Source: Pseudomonadota bacterium (GTDB lineage Bacteria; Pseudomonadota; Gammaproteobacteria; Burkholderiales; Rhodocyclaceae). From it: DNA of 64,000 bases. Below, one piece after another: positions 44,891 to 53,922 of the stretch. The number at the start of each line of letters is the position of its first letter. The first letter of the stretch is position 1. The translations under genes were made by a program, and so were the position numbers. The DNA is taken from positions 1 through 64,000 of the forward strand of contig JAKOZI010000085.1 in the NCBI GenBank assembly GCA_029780075.1, in the 5' to 3' direction. The notes below the pieces were generated by a model, which made no database searches, was not told the DNA's origin, and worked only from the letters and a program-made list of their open reading frames with translations.

Positions 44891-46513
44891 TCAAGCCTCC
44901 TCGCCAAAGAGCATCTGCTGTCCCGGCTTGGGCGGTTCCTTTGGGAGGTTCTCCACCTGCAAGGAATAGTCGTCATGGCCCCATTCGCAGCGCGACAGCA
45001 CCTGCCTGGGAATCTTCTTCACCGTCAGGTTGGGATACGCATCCGCCTTGGCGCGGAAGGCAGTGCACAGGACCAGCAGCGAGCGATCCGGTCCCACTTC
45101 GTCGGAGATCTGCTGCAACTGCTCGTGAGTCAAGATGGCGGTGGTGACATAGACAAAATCCCGCTCGGTGGAATGGCCGTGCTGCCAATACACCGCGTCC
45201 GAAGGTGCATAGCTGAAGCCCTCCAGCTTGCACAGCGCCTCGGCCAGCATGGCGGCGTTGTAGTCGTGGTTGATGACCCAGTTGCCCCACTTGTCCTTTT
45301 CCAGCAGTGAGGGCGCCAGGCGGTAATAGCGGAAGCCGCCGCCGCCTTTCCAGTTCACCGCCTTGCTGATACCGCCCTGGTCTTCGCCGTCGATGACCTT
45401 TCGCAGACGCGGGATGATGTGGGTGTGGCAGTGCTCGCCCAGTTCGACCATGATCCAGCACCGGCCCATCTTGTGGGCAACGGCGCCGGTGGTGCCGGAA
45501 CCGGCGAAGGAGTCGAGGACAAGATCACCGGGGTTGGTGGCAAGTGTAAGAATTCTCTGAATCAGTTTTTCCGGCTTGGGATTCTGAAATACATCATCTC
45601 TATCACCAAACATTCGCTTCAAGTCGATACTTGCTTCTTTATTGCTGCCGACCTCTTCGTGCAACCACCAAGTACTTGCGGTTAGGCCATCCAGCATTTC
45701 CACCAAGAACTTCTTCAGCATCGGCCTACCTTCACCACTTCGACCGAACGTAATGCGATTATCGCGAAGCCAAGCTTCGTATTGCTGCTGGTTACATCGC
45801 CAGTATCTACCTTTTGGCGGCCGGAACTCATCTCCGTTCGGTCCAATTATTGGAAACTGTCCTGCCGCATAGAATTTTCCAGCCGAGAGATTTTCTGCTT
45901 TCCAGGCTCCGCGGGGGTCGTTGTCCGGATTGCTGAACGCATTCTTCTGTTCCTCAGTTCTAGGTACCTTGCCAATTTGAAACGCGCTAGCATTTCTGGC
46001 AAACACAAGAACATGGTCATGTGTGTTCGAAATGTGCATAGCCGTCTGGTTCGAGGTGTAGGCCTTCTGCCAAACTACGTTCGCCACAAAGTTCGCCCGC
46101 CCAAACACCTCGTCGCACAATACCTTCAGGTAGTGTGCTTCGTTGTCGTCGATGGTGATCCACAGCGAGCCATCGTCGGACAGCAGCCGCCGGATGATCT
46201 CTAACCGGTCGCGCATCAGCGACAGCCAGATCGAATGCTCCACCCCGTCGTCGTAATGCGTGAAGGCACTGCCGGTGTTGTAGGGCGGGTCGATGAACAC
46301 GCATTTCACCTTGCCCGAAAACTCACCCTCCAGCGCTTTTAACGCCAGCAGGTTGTCGCCGAAGATCAGCCGGTTGTCGAAAAAGTCGGCTCTAGCCACA
46401 CGGTGTTTCGCGTGATAGGACTTCGTCGGGTCTTCCAGCAGGATGCGCGGCTCCAGCTTCGGCCGGTTTTCCTTACCGATCCAGGTGAGTTCGAGTTTTT
46501 TCTTCTTGCTCAC
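44891..46513 (-). CDS. mod: Type III DNA methyltransferase Mod subunit
   Basis: A 540-residue beta-class adenine-N6 methyltransferase. The catalytic DPPY motif (FIDPPYNTG, 73-81) precedes the SAM-binding FAGSGTTGA motif (about 335), the order of beta-class enzymes. The stretch between them (about 190-330), with RYWRCNQQQYEAWLRDNRITF and MLDGLTAS, is the target-recognition region and has visibly lower GC than the rest. Mod methylates one strand of its site and guides Res. It overlaps AIPR by 4 bp and DUF1016 follows 3 bp later. A 5' remnant of a second mod gene lies at 48386-48559. Confidence 0.94.
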   Translation of the reverse strand: MSKKKKLELTWIGKENRPKLEPRILLEDPTKSYHAKHRVARADFFDNRLIFGDNLLALKALEGEFSGKVKCVFIDPPYNTGSAFTHYDDGVEHSIWLSLMRDRLEIIRRLLSDDGSLWITIDDNEAHYLKVLCDEVFGRANFVANVVWQKAYTSNQTAMHISNTHDHVLVFARNASAFQIGKVPRTEEQKNAFSNPDNDPRGAWKAENLSAGKFYAAGQFPIIGPNGDEFRPPKGRYWRCNQQQYEAWLRDNRITFGRSGEGRPMLKKFLVEMLDGLTASTWWLHEEVGSNKEASIDLKRMFGDRDDVFQNPKPEKLIQRILTLATNPGDLVLDSFAGSGTTGAVAHKMGRCWIMVELGEHCHTHIIPRLRKVIDGEDQGGISKAVNWKGGGGFRYYRLAPSLLEKDKWGNWVINHDYNAAMLAEALCKLEGFSYAPSDAVYWQHGHSTERDFVYVTTAILTHEQLQQISDEVGPDRSLLVLCTAFRAKADAYPNLTVKKIPRQVLSRCEWGHDDYSLQVENLPKEPPKPGQQMLFGEEA

Positions 46514-48345
46514 GTGAGATTTCCAATCTGCGGAGCTTTCGAGACGAGATATTCAAAGAGGTCTACTGGATAGAGTTGCCCCATCTTGTACAACTTTCTC
46601 TTGTGCTCCAACACAGGATCAGCGCTAAGCCCATAGTTAGACGCCAAGATAGCTTGCAGGAGCTGTACGACATGGCTCTGATTGCGGAACAGCGCCAATG
46701 GTCCCATCGAATAGCCAGGCGGTGGCCCTGGCCAGAGCAGCGTGGCATTGTGCGTAGCATCCCATAAGGTCTGGCGCAACTGATCGAACGGGGCACTCAA
46801 GCCTGACCGGATCTTCGAAGCGTCTAGCAGCGCTGCCCCATTGACGGCAACAATAACCCGCTTGGCCATGACCCAAGCCAACGCATAGCCCCCGTGCTTG
46901 TAGGCAAGCCGTTCTTGCCCTGACGCGCTCCGCGCCTCTACAGCCATTCGATTCTGGATATAGCGGTTCAGACGTACGGCGTTGGCTAGTTGAAACGCGG
47001 TAACGGTAGGCGCGAATAGCGCCTTGTATTGGGCTGACGTAGTATCCAGAAGCTGCGCCGGCTCCTTCTTGAGCCACACCACGAAGCGTGGATCAGGCTG
47101 GAGCATCGCTAAGGCCTGAGCAGCCTCATCAATGCGGATTCGATTGTCATCATTGACTCCATCAGCGGCTTCAGCCTTATACGCATAGTGAATGCCAAGG
47201 TGCGCGAGTTCTCTCCTTAGCCGTTCCTGTTCATCGTCCAAGGCAGCGAAGTTAGCCAGCAGTACAGGGTTTTGGTGGTTTCTGGCCCGAGTAACAGATT
47301 TGCCAAACTCGCCATCTGCATCCGCTTTAATTAACGTTAGCGACACCTTGGCTTTGCTGATGTCACTTCCCGCGTTGTCAGCGAGAAACTTTGCAGAGGA
47401 GGCAATGGTCTGGGCACCATTGATGACGGAGAATCCTCTCAATCTGAGACATTTCTTTCCGCCCTGTGCCTGCTTTGCCCCCTTGGGAAAAATTTCTTGG
47501 CAAAGCGCCGTAACCCCATTGTTAAGGTACATGAACTCCTGCGGCTTCGCTGCCAAGGTCTGTTGAATTGCAGTGTTGACCTCCGTCTTGTGGCCGAGAA
47601 AGGTTCGAATATTTCTCTCATACAGTGCCGGCCCATGCGCTTCGTGAAGCTTTATGAGGTCTTGCAGTTGAACGAGCCCGAAGTAGGTTATCTTCGGCTC
47701 TTCTACCATTGAGCATTTCTGAATAAATAGGTCGGCATTGACCTGTATATATGCCTTTGCCGCACGAAGATCGACTACGACACGATTGGCGTCGTAGTCG
47801 ATCGCATTGGGTTCCAATCTCTCCTCCGCATGGTCTTCGTCCGCAAGAAGGTCGTCTATAGCCGTTTTTGCGTGCTTGCTGATGCCGGAGCCAGTATGTG
47901 CAATCACAAGTTGGATGTGGCTGCAATTGTCCAGCGCGTCCTCTATCTCGGCTTGCCTATCCTGTACATTCTTGTTAAACCCGCTGAAATCCTGCTTGAT
48001 TAGTTTGCGTACGCCCTGGCAATAGGCCAACGCTTCCTCTTGGCTAAACAGCTCAGCGGCCTTCATCTTGGACTGAACGAGATATAGCGTTTCCGCGGGT
48101 GCAAAGTAATAAATCGCGTCCACTCCATAATCGTCGAAGTCGTCAATAACAGCTCTCGCCGCATCGGACTTCGAAACGCCGCAAATGTTGTGAAGCGCGA
48201 ATGCACTAAATGACCGTGATCGGTTCTTTTTCTTCTGCTCGTCTGCAGGCCTCGTCTTGTCCACCAGCGGCGGGAGGCTTGCCAGAAACTCGGTATCAAG
48301 GACATGCTCAAGCATGACCGAATGTTCTTGTCCTAGTGCGCTCAT
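46510..48345 (-). CDS. AIPR-family abortive infection protein
   Basis: A 611-residue protein of the AIPR (abortive infection phage resistance) family. The N-terminal region has a restriction-endonuclease-like core: YGVDAIYYF, then LYLVQSKMK, giving the Asp and QxK of a PD-(D/E)xK-type site. The central family signature follows (MYLNNGVTALC, LRGFSVINGAQTIASSAK, VTRARNHQNPV). The C-terminal part (about 430-600) is helical. It is the first gene of the AIPR-mod-DUF1016-res set and overlaps mod as ATGA, so it is coupled to the methyltransferase. GC content is lower than in the flanks, suggesting transfer. Confidence 0.9.
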   Translation of the reverse strand: MSALGQEHSVMLEHVLDTEFLASLPPLVDKTRPADEQKKKNRSRSFSAFALHNICGVSKSDAARAVIDDFDDYGVDAIYYFAPAETLYLVQSKMKAAELFSQEEALAYCQGVRKLIKQDFSGFNKNVQDRQAEIEDALDNCSHIQLVIAHTGSGISKHAKTAIDDLLADEDHAEERLEPNAIDYDANRVVVDLRAAKAYIQVNADLFIQKCSMVEEPKITYFGLVQLQDLIKLHEAHGPALYERNIRTFLGHKTEVNTAIQQTLAAKPQEFMYLNNGVTALCQEIFPKGAKQAQGGKKCLRLRGFSVINGAQTIASSAKFLADNAGSDISKAKVSLTLIKADADGEFGKSVTRARNHQNPVLLANFAALDDEQERLRRELAHLGIHYAYKAEAADGVNDDNRIRIDEAAQALAMLQPDPRFVVWLKKEPAQLLDTTSAQYKALFAPTVTAFQLANAVRLNRYIQNRMAVEARSASGQERLAYKHGGYALAWVMAKRVIVAVNGAALLDASKIRSGLSAPFDQLRQTLWDATHNATLLWPGPPPGYSMGPLALFRNQSHVVQLLQAILASNYGLSADPVLEHKRKLYKMGQLYPVDLFEYLVSKAPQIGNLT

Positions 48346-48385
48346 TGCATGCAGTCCATAGTGGTTTCGGATTTCAAGACGACTA

Positions 48386-48559
48386 TCAATCTATTGCCCA
48401 ATACGAGAAAAATAGCCTATTGCGCCGAGAATCGGCGCTGGCAACACGGAGTTTGGCGAAATAAGTCGATGCGTTCGTTTTCAGAAGGATACGCGGCTCT
48501 ACCTTAGACTGGATCTCCTTGCTAATCCATGTGAGGTCAAGTTCTTGCGGGCCTGCCAT
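48386..48559 (-). pseudogene. 5' remnant of a type III mod gene
   Basis: Fifty-seven codons from ATG 48559 resemble the start of the intact mod: LDLTWISKEIQSKVEPRILL against LELTWIGKENRPKLEPRILL, then FAKLRVASAD against HAKHRVARAD. The frame ends before the DPPY motif. The ATG overlaps the PIN gene stop by one base, as in a functional operon. The AIPR gene begins 40 bp later. Confidence 0.85.
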
Positions 48560-49056
48560 CAAAACGTCCATCCTTGCTGGTGCATGAATTCTTCTAGGTC
48601 GATGCAAGGGATCTTGAAGTGGGCGCAGACGTTGGGGATCTTGGCGGCGTTGGGCTTGAGCGCAAGCGACTTGACCCCGCGCTGCCATCCTTCTTCCGTT
48701 ACCACAGTAGCCTGATTGATCCTGGCGCAGGCGATAACGAAGGGATCGGCGACGGGCGTTCCTTTTAAGCGTTGTTGCGCACCGATCAAGCCCTGAAAGT
48801 GCGTGATCTTGAATATCTCGGCAACGAACAGGAGTTCAGCTCCCGTCGGCGTGGAAAACATGGCCTTGTGGTTCTTTGCCCATTTCAGGACTTCATCGCT
48901 GACAGCCTGCCTTTCTAGTTCGTTGAATACCTCGCGCGTGGAAAACAATTCGTTCTGAGCGACGAGCTCGTCCAGGCCGTCCCAGACGCTTTTGAACACG
49001 CGCGGATAGAAGTGCTGGAGGGAACGAATGGAGCTGGTATCGAAGACATAGCTCAT
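48559..49056 (-). CDS. DUF4411 PIN-like domain nuclease
   Basis: A 165-residue PIN-type RNase of the DUF4411 family. The acidic site is formed by the Asp in VFDTSSIRSL (residue 6), the Glu in REVFNELER (about 45) and the Asp in TPVADPFVIACA (about 105), with further acidic residues near VVTEEGWQRG. DUF4411 genes are regularly paired with an XRE-ImmA gene, and that gene lies directly upstream with a 4-bp overlap. The pair is probably a toxin-antitoxin module. Its stop overlaps the mod remnant's start. Confidence 0.88.
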   Translation of the reverse strand: MSYVFDTSSIRSLQHFYPRVFKSVWDGLDELVAQNELFSTREVFNELERQAVSDEVLKWAKNHKAMFSTPTGAELLFVAEIFKITHFQGLIGAQQRLKGTPVADPFVIACARINQATVVTEEGWQRGVKSLALKPNAAKIPNVCAHFKIPCIDLEEFMHQQGWTF

Positions 49057-50225
49057 GCTTCGGCCCCATGCAGGACACGTTCCTCGAATCCCGCATAGCT
49101 CCTGGGCTTGATCCCCAGAAGATCGGCGGCATGTTCCAGAGTGATCTGATGCCGGTAATGACGGCTGACGACCTCCTTGGCGAAACGATCGCTGATGTAC
49201 GCGCCCTGGTTGAGATACCAGTTACCCCCACCGGCCTGCTGCTTCTGCGCCGCCCAGAACCTGGCCTTGCTTTCATAGAAAGCCTTGCTGACTCGTCCCA
49301 TATCGAGAAAGCGCCGCAAGATCGCCTCCCGACTGACGCCATATCGATCCGCGAGGTTCGAGAAGTGCGCTTCGTTTGCGTTCTCCACGTCAGTTGGAAA
49401 TTGCTTCGCCTGGGTCGCAAAGTCCGTTCCCGGGATAAGCACCTCGGCGGCGATGGCGTTGCAGAACCGCTCAATCTCTTTTTCCCTTTTGGTCAATCGC
49501 TCGATATAGCTCGTATCGAACTTGCTCAAGCCGTTCATGCTTAACAACAGATGCGCGAGTTCGTGCAGCAGGCTGAATATCTGGCGGGTCTTGGTTGTGC
49601 TGTTGTTCAGATAGATGACCGGCAGATGCTCGTCCATCAGGCAGAAGCCGGAGATGTCCTTCTGCTTGAAAGCTGCCTTGAAGATGAAGACGCCGCATCC
49701 TTCAATCGTCTTGCGCCACGCTTTCAGCGCCTGCTCGTCGCTTTTCCAGGCCGTTTGTTGATCGAGCGAGATGCACAGGTAATCGCGAATGACTGCTGCT
49801 TGCGAGGCGACGTCTTGCGATTGCGAAAGCGTGATGGCTTTCCAGATATGGCGCTCAGCGGGGTTGTGGCCGTCGAACAACTCCTGAAGTCCGATCTGGT
49901 AGGCGTGGGCGCGGCGGATGTGCAGATAGGTGTCGCGCGCCAGAGTTTGCATATCCGCGTTAGGCAGGGTGCGGAACTCCCGCTGCGGAAGGGCTTCTTC
50001 CGGCGGGGAGGGCAGAAAAAAAATCGCCAGCGGTCGCTTGTATATCTGGTACGCCAACTTTTCCAGTTGCGGATAGGTCGGCGCAGCCCTGCCGTCTTCC
50101 CATGCCTCGATCTCTTCGGGATGCCGCTTGAGCATGTCGGCAACATCGGTAACGGTCAGCCCGACCGATTTTCTGGCCCAACGAAGAATCTCCGGCTCAA
50201 CGCCCGTAACAGAATCATGTTTCAT
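49053..50225 (-). CDS. XRE helix-turn-helix / ImmA-IrrE metallopeptidase
   Basis: A 390-residue protein; ATG 50225 is preferred over a GTG at 50240. Residues 15-70 are an XRE helix-turn-helix (LRWARKSVGLTVTDVADMLK, WEDGRAAPTYPQLEKLA). Residues about 160-300 are an ImmA/IrrE zinc peptidase with LLHELAHLLL (HExxH) and the downstream EIERFCNAIAAEVLIP that gives the third ligand. Such proteins usually repress and cleave or regulate a partner; here the PIN gene downstream. A 24-bp near-perfect palindrome sits 22 bp before the start, the likely operator. Confidence 0.92.
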   Translation of the reverse strand: MKHDSVTGVEPEILRWARKSVGLTVTDVADMLKRHPEEIEAWEDGRAAPTYPQLEKLAYQIYKRPLAIFFLPSPPEEALPQREFRTLPNADMQTLARDTYLHIRRAHAYQIGLQELFDGHNPAERHIWKAITLSQSQDVASQAAVIRDYLCISLDQQTAWKSDEQALKAWRKTIEGCGVFIFKAAFKQKDISGFCLMDEHLPVIYLNNSTTKTRQIFSLLHELAHLLLSMNGLSKFDTSYIERLTKREKEIERFCNAIAAEVLIPGTDFATQAKQFPTDVENANEAHFSNLADRYGVSREAILRRFLDMGRVSKAFYESKARFWAAQKQQAGGGNWYLNQGAYISDRFAKEVVSRHYRHQITLEHAADLLGIKPRSYAGFEERVLHGAEA

Positions 50226-50246
50226 AGGTGGTGTTCCCACGTTACC

Positions 50247-50270
50247 AATTCCCTCAAATTCGAGAGAATT
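50247..50270. promoter_or_regulatory. Palindromic operator of the XRE-ImmA-PIN operon
   Basis: AATTCCCTC (50247-50255) and GAGAGAATT (50262-50270) match at 8 of 9 positions as an inverted repeat with a 6-bp centre (AAATTC). It lies 22 bp upstream of the ATG. XRE proteins bind such dyads. Confidence 0.6.
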
Positions 50271-50290
50271 AAACTATCGTAATCCAGGGG

Positions 50291-50445
50291 TTATTGTTTT
50301 CCTCTCCTGCTGGGGGAGTGATGCTCGCCAACCATCCGGAAAACCTCGTTGACGACTTCGACCATCTTGGCGGCGCCGAGAAAACGGCATCCAGGGTCGA
50401 TTTCCAATTAGCGACGCCAAGGGCCAGTATTTGATTGCTGTTCAT
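50291..50445 (-). pseudogene. Small frameshifted gene in the defence island
   Basis: ATG 50445 has a good GGGAG site. The frame reads MNSNQILALGVANWKSTLDA and VFSA; after a one-base shift another frame continues AKMVEVVNEVFRMVGEHH to a TAA at 50291. Together they would make a protein of about 51 residues. Neither half is recognised. The 155-bp length is not a multiple of three, which fits a frameshift or a sequencing error. Confidence 0.4.
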
Positions 50446-50617
50446 CGTTGCTGCTCCCGGTGGTTTGCGGCGGCTGGGCTTGCAAATGACATGGCAAGTG
50501 TACCCAAAGTGAGGCTCACTAGGCGAGCCTTTCGGTCGTACGCCGAAAGTCGGTCCTGGCGATACGGCGCGGCGCACGACAGCAGTTCCCTTTCCCTCGG
50601 CTCGGGCGTGGTTGCCA

Positions 50618-53600
50618 TCATCGGTGAAGCGCCCAGCGCAGCATGAACAACTGCTTCAGGTTGGTAGTCTGATTGAGCTTTCCTTCGATGACCGCAATCA
50701 GTTCCTCGCGCTGTTTGTCTACCTGATCCTGTGCGTCGAACAGCGAGCGGCGTTTCTGATTGCGGTGCGCTTCAAGGGCCTTGATCTGTTTCTGCCCGGC
50801 GAGCTTCTCTTCCAGGGTAAGTGCTGTCGTCGCGGCACGGCGCGCTTCCTTAATCTGGCGGTCGATTTCTCTGATTTCGCGTTCTAATCCCACCTTTAGG
50901 TCATCGGCCCAGCCGTCGAGCTTGTCGGCTTCGGCCTCGAAGAAGCGGGCGTTGCGCTCCGATATGTGGCGCTGAATGGCGGTTTGGTGATGTTGGGTTA
51001 ATGCCGCCAGGATTGCCTGAGCCCCGTCCTCAACCCACCCCATTTTCTGAGGGCGAGGGGGCGAAGTGACCGGCAGCGTCAGCAGGCGCTGCGCGACTTC
51101 GTTGTCCAGTGTTTGGCCATCGTCGGTGACGGACGAGAAGATCAGATGATCTTCCGCCTGATCGAGCGCTTCCACGCTGAAGAACGAAAGGGCAAGCCAG
51201 CCGGTCTTGCCGATAAAGGGTTCAAGAGTCGTGACCTTGCCGTCATGCTGGCCGTAGTCGTAGTCGATTACGGCCGGCGGCAGTTCGCGGCCCTTTGCCT
51301 GCGCGACGATGGCTTCGGCCAAGGGATGGTTGAGACGATAGAGATGGGCCTCGCTGGAGCGGCGCGGTAGTTCGTACAGGCCCAAAGGGATTGAGGCAGC
51401 TTGCTGCGCAAAAGGGTTTGTCGTCAGGCGAAACGAGGCATCCCCCAGAAAGTCGGCCTGGCCGTCCAGTTCATGCCGTGTGAGCTGCATCAGCAGGCGT
51501 TCGTAGCGGTTGAGATAGGCACGCGAGGCTTCGTCGCGCACCTTGAGTTTTTCGCGCACCTCATCATCGAAGTTTTCCAGCAATTGTTGGCGCGTGCGCG
51601 TCATGGATTCGTTGATCTCCAGACTCAGTTCGAGCTGAAGCTGGTTGAAGGCGGTTGCGATCTCCTCGGGCTTGCGGCAGTTCTGGTAGATCGCCGCGAT
51701 GCGTTTCTCGAAATCGACACCAGATTCGATAGCACCCAGCACTTCGTCGCTGGTACCGAAAACGCCTTCGAAAAGCTGGAATTTCTCCGACAGCAATTCG
51801 AAGACGCGTTGGTCGGCGGCATTCTTGCGGTTGAGGAAATTCACCACCACGACATCGTGCTTCTGGCCGTAGCGATGGCAGCGGCCGATGCGCTGCTCGA
51901 TGCGCTGCGGGTTCCAGGGCAGGTCGTAGTTCACCACCAGCGAGCAGAACTGCAGGTTGATGCCCTCGGCGCCCGCCTCGGTGGCGATCATGATGCGGCC
52001 CTGCTCACGGAAGTAATCCACCAGTGCCGAACGCATGTCTGCCGTGCGCGAACCGGTGACGCGGTCGCTGCCCTGATGGCGCTCCAGCCATTGGTTGTAA
52101 ATCAGCTTGGAACTGTCGTCGGTATTCGAGCCGTTGAACAGGACAATGCCTTCGCTAAACGGGCTATCCGCCAGCACGCGCAACAGGTAACTCTGGGTAC
52201 GCCGGGATTCCGTGAAGATGATGGCCTTTTCAGCGCCGCCGTGTTCCTTTGCCTTGGCAAAGGCGATGTGCAGCGCCTTCAGCAGCGCCTTGCCCTTGGC
52301 ATTATGCTCGATGGACGCGGCCAGTTGGGCGAAGGCATCGAGGTCGGCGATTTCCTGCTCAAGTGCGCGGCGGTCGTCTTCGGTAAGCAGCGGACCTGGT
52401 TCGTCGTCCGTCCATTCGTCGGCCGTCTCGTCAAGGGCTTCGTAGTCCTGATCCAGTTCGTGTTCCAGCGATTCGGCTGGTTCGTGCTTGTGCAACTTGG
52501 CCTTGAGGCGGTTGGAAATCGAGGTCAGCGCACCCGCAATGGCAAAGGTCGATGAGGCCAGTAGCTTGCGCAACACCAGCGTCATCAGGGACCGCTGGCC
52601 GGCCGGCAGGGCCTGAAGATTGTCCCGTTGCAGGTATTCGGAGACGAGATGGTAGAGCCGGTCTTCGCTTTCCTCCGGCGTGAACTCCTCGACCAGCGGC
52701 AGGCGCTTGGTGTACGGGATGTAGGCCGTGACTTGCCGGCGTAGCGTGCGATGGCAGACGGGCTTCAGTCGCGCTTTGAGCGTCTGAAACACCTGCTCCT
52801 GATTCAGATTGGCGAACTGTTCACGGAAACTTTTCAGGTCCCCGAAGGTGTGTTCGTCGATGAAACTGACCAGCCCGAAAAGCTCCAGCAGCGAATTCTG
52901 CAAGGGCGTTGCCGTAAGCAATAGCTTGTGCTTGCCGGCCAACGCCAGCTTGAGCGTGTTGGCGATGACATTCGACGTCTTGTAAACGTTGCGTAGCCGG
53001 TGCGCCTCGTCGATTACCACCAGATCCCACGGCATGGCCTGAACGTCGCCGGCCTTGCTCTTGGCGAACTGATAGGAGCAGATGACGATTTCCGGCACTT
53101 CAAATGGGCGGAACTGGCCTTGCCTGATCGCGGCGTTATAGGGCTTGGCTTCGAGAATCCGGCAGGGCAGGAAGAATTTTTCGGCAAGCTCCTGAAACCA
53201 CTGCTTGCGCAAGTTGGACGGCGTGATGACCAGGATGCGCCGCTTCCGCTCCGCCCATTTCTGCGAAAGCACGAGGCCCGCCTCGATGGTCTTGCCCAAG
53301 CCGACCTCGTCCGCCAGCAGCGCGCCTCTGGATAGCGGCGAGTTGAAGGCGAACAGGGCTGCATCGACTTGATGCGGATTCAGGTCCACCTGCGCATCCA
53401 CGAGCGCGCCGGCCAGCTTCTCGACGCTGTCCGGCGGGCAGCGGCGGGTCAACTCGTAGGCGAAGTACTTCGTGTGGTAGGCAGAAATCACTGGCGGGTT
53501 AGCCTGATTTGTTCGGGTAGATTCCCTGGCAGAAACCCAATTCTGCAAGTTGGCTCCGGTCGCCACCTTTCCGCGGGCAGCACTCAATTTGGCGGTAACG

Positions 53601-53638
53601 CGGTAATGGACGGCTTGGTCCAAGTGGATCAAGCGCAC
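50618..53638 (-). CDS. SNF2-family helicase of the defence island
   Basis: A 1006-residue ATPase. Helicase motifs: LLADEVGLGKTIEAGLVLS (Walker A, about 108), VVIDEAHRLRN (DEAH, about 205), LTATPLQNS, and in the C-terminal lobe ATEAGAEGINLQFCSLVVNYDLPWNP and IEQRIGRCHRYGQ. A coiled-coil region rich in Arg/Glu closes the protein (about 890-1000). The first 48 residues do not resemble the usual start, and a GTG at 53491 just before ISAYHTKYFAYELTRR is an alternative. SNF2 ATPases with mod and res genes form extended restriction loci. It probably translocates on phage DNA. Confidence 0.9.
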   Translation of the reverse strand: MRLIHLDQAVHYRVTAKLSAARGKVATGANLQNWVSARESTRTNQANPPVISAYHTKYFAYELTRRCPPDSVEKLAGALVDAQVDLNPHQVDAALFAFNSPLSRGALLADEVGLGKTIEAGLVLSQKWAERKRRILVITPSNLRKQWFQELAEKFFLPCRILEAKPYNAAIRQGQFRPFEVPEIVICSYQFAKSKAGDVQAMPWDLVVIDEAHRLRNVYKTSNVIANTLKLALAGKHKLLLTATPLQNSLLELFGLVSFIDEHTFGDLKSFREQFANLNQEQVFQTLKARLKPVCHRTLRRQVTAYIPYTKRLPLVEEFTPEESEDRLYHLVSEYLQRDNLQALPAGQRSLMTLVLRKLLASSTFAIAGALTSISNRLKAKLHKHEPAESLEHELDQDYEALDETADEWTDDEPGPLLTEDDRRALEQEIADLDAFAQLAASIEHNAKGKALLKALHIAFAKAKEHGGAEKAIIFTESRRTQSYLLRVLADSPFSEGIVLFNGSNTDDSSKLIYNQWLERHQGSDRVTGSRTADMRSALVDYFREQGRIMIATEAGAEGINLQFCSLVVNYDLPWNPQRIEQRIGRCHRYGQKHDVVVVNFLNRKNAADQRVFELLSEKFQLFEGVFGTSDEVLGAIESGVDFEKRIAAIYQNCRKPEEIATAFNQLQLELSLEINESMTRTRQQLLENFDDEVREKLKVRDEASRAYLNRYERLLMQLTRHELDGQADFLGDASFRLTTNPFAQQAASIPLGLYELPRRSSEAHLYRLNHPLAEAIVAQAKGRELPPAVIDYDYGQHDGKVTTLEPFIGKTGWLALSFFSVEALDQAEDHLIFSSVTDDGQTLDNEVAQRLLTLPVTSPPRPQKMGWVEDGAQAILAALTQHHQTAIQRHISERNARFFEAEADKLDGWADDLKVGLEREIREIDRQIKEARRAATTALTLEEKLAGQKQIKALEAHRNQKRRSLFDAQDQVDKQREELIAVIEGKLNQTTNLKQLFMLRWALHR

Positions 53639-53846
53639 CGGTCAGAAGCTCTACAAGAGTTCCCCGAAGTTGAACATTCTGTGTGTCGGCTCCTGCCAAC
53701 TTACCGACCAACGCCATCCTACACCCTTTGACTGCTTCCCGCGGGGTAGGGGCCGGTCAGGCGGGAATCCTCAGATCGGCAGTCGAGCCCTGCATCGGGG
53801 CGTAACTCGCAGCCAGCTCGGCGCTATGACGACTGGCCTGAACGGA

Positions 53847-53876
53847 TTTTCGGCCGCCACAGCCGGCGGCCGAAAA
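53847..53876. terminator. 12-bp perfect hairpin between SNF2 and Tim44 genes
   Basis: TTTTCGGCCGCC and GGCGGCCGAAAA pair perfectly around a 6-base loop, 46 bp beyond the stop of the Tim44-like gene. There is no separate T tract after the stem on either strand, so termination is likely but not certain. No gene is seen in 53639-53922. Confidence 0.5.
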
Positions 53877-53922
53877 CGGTTTCTACATGTTTTTACGTTC
53901 TGGCCGCCTCGCGCGGCGCTTA

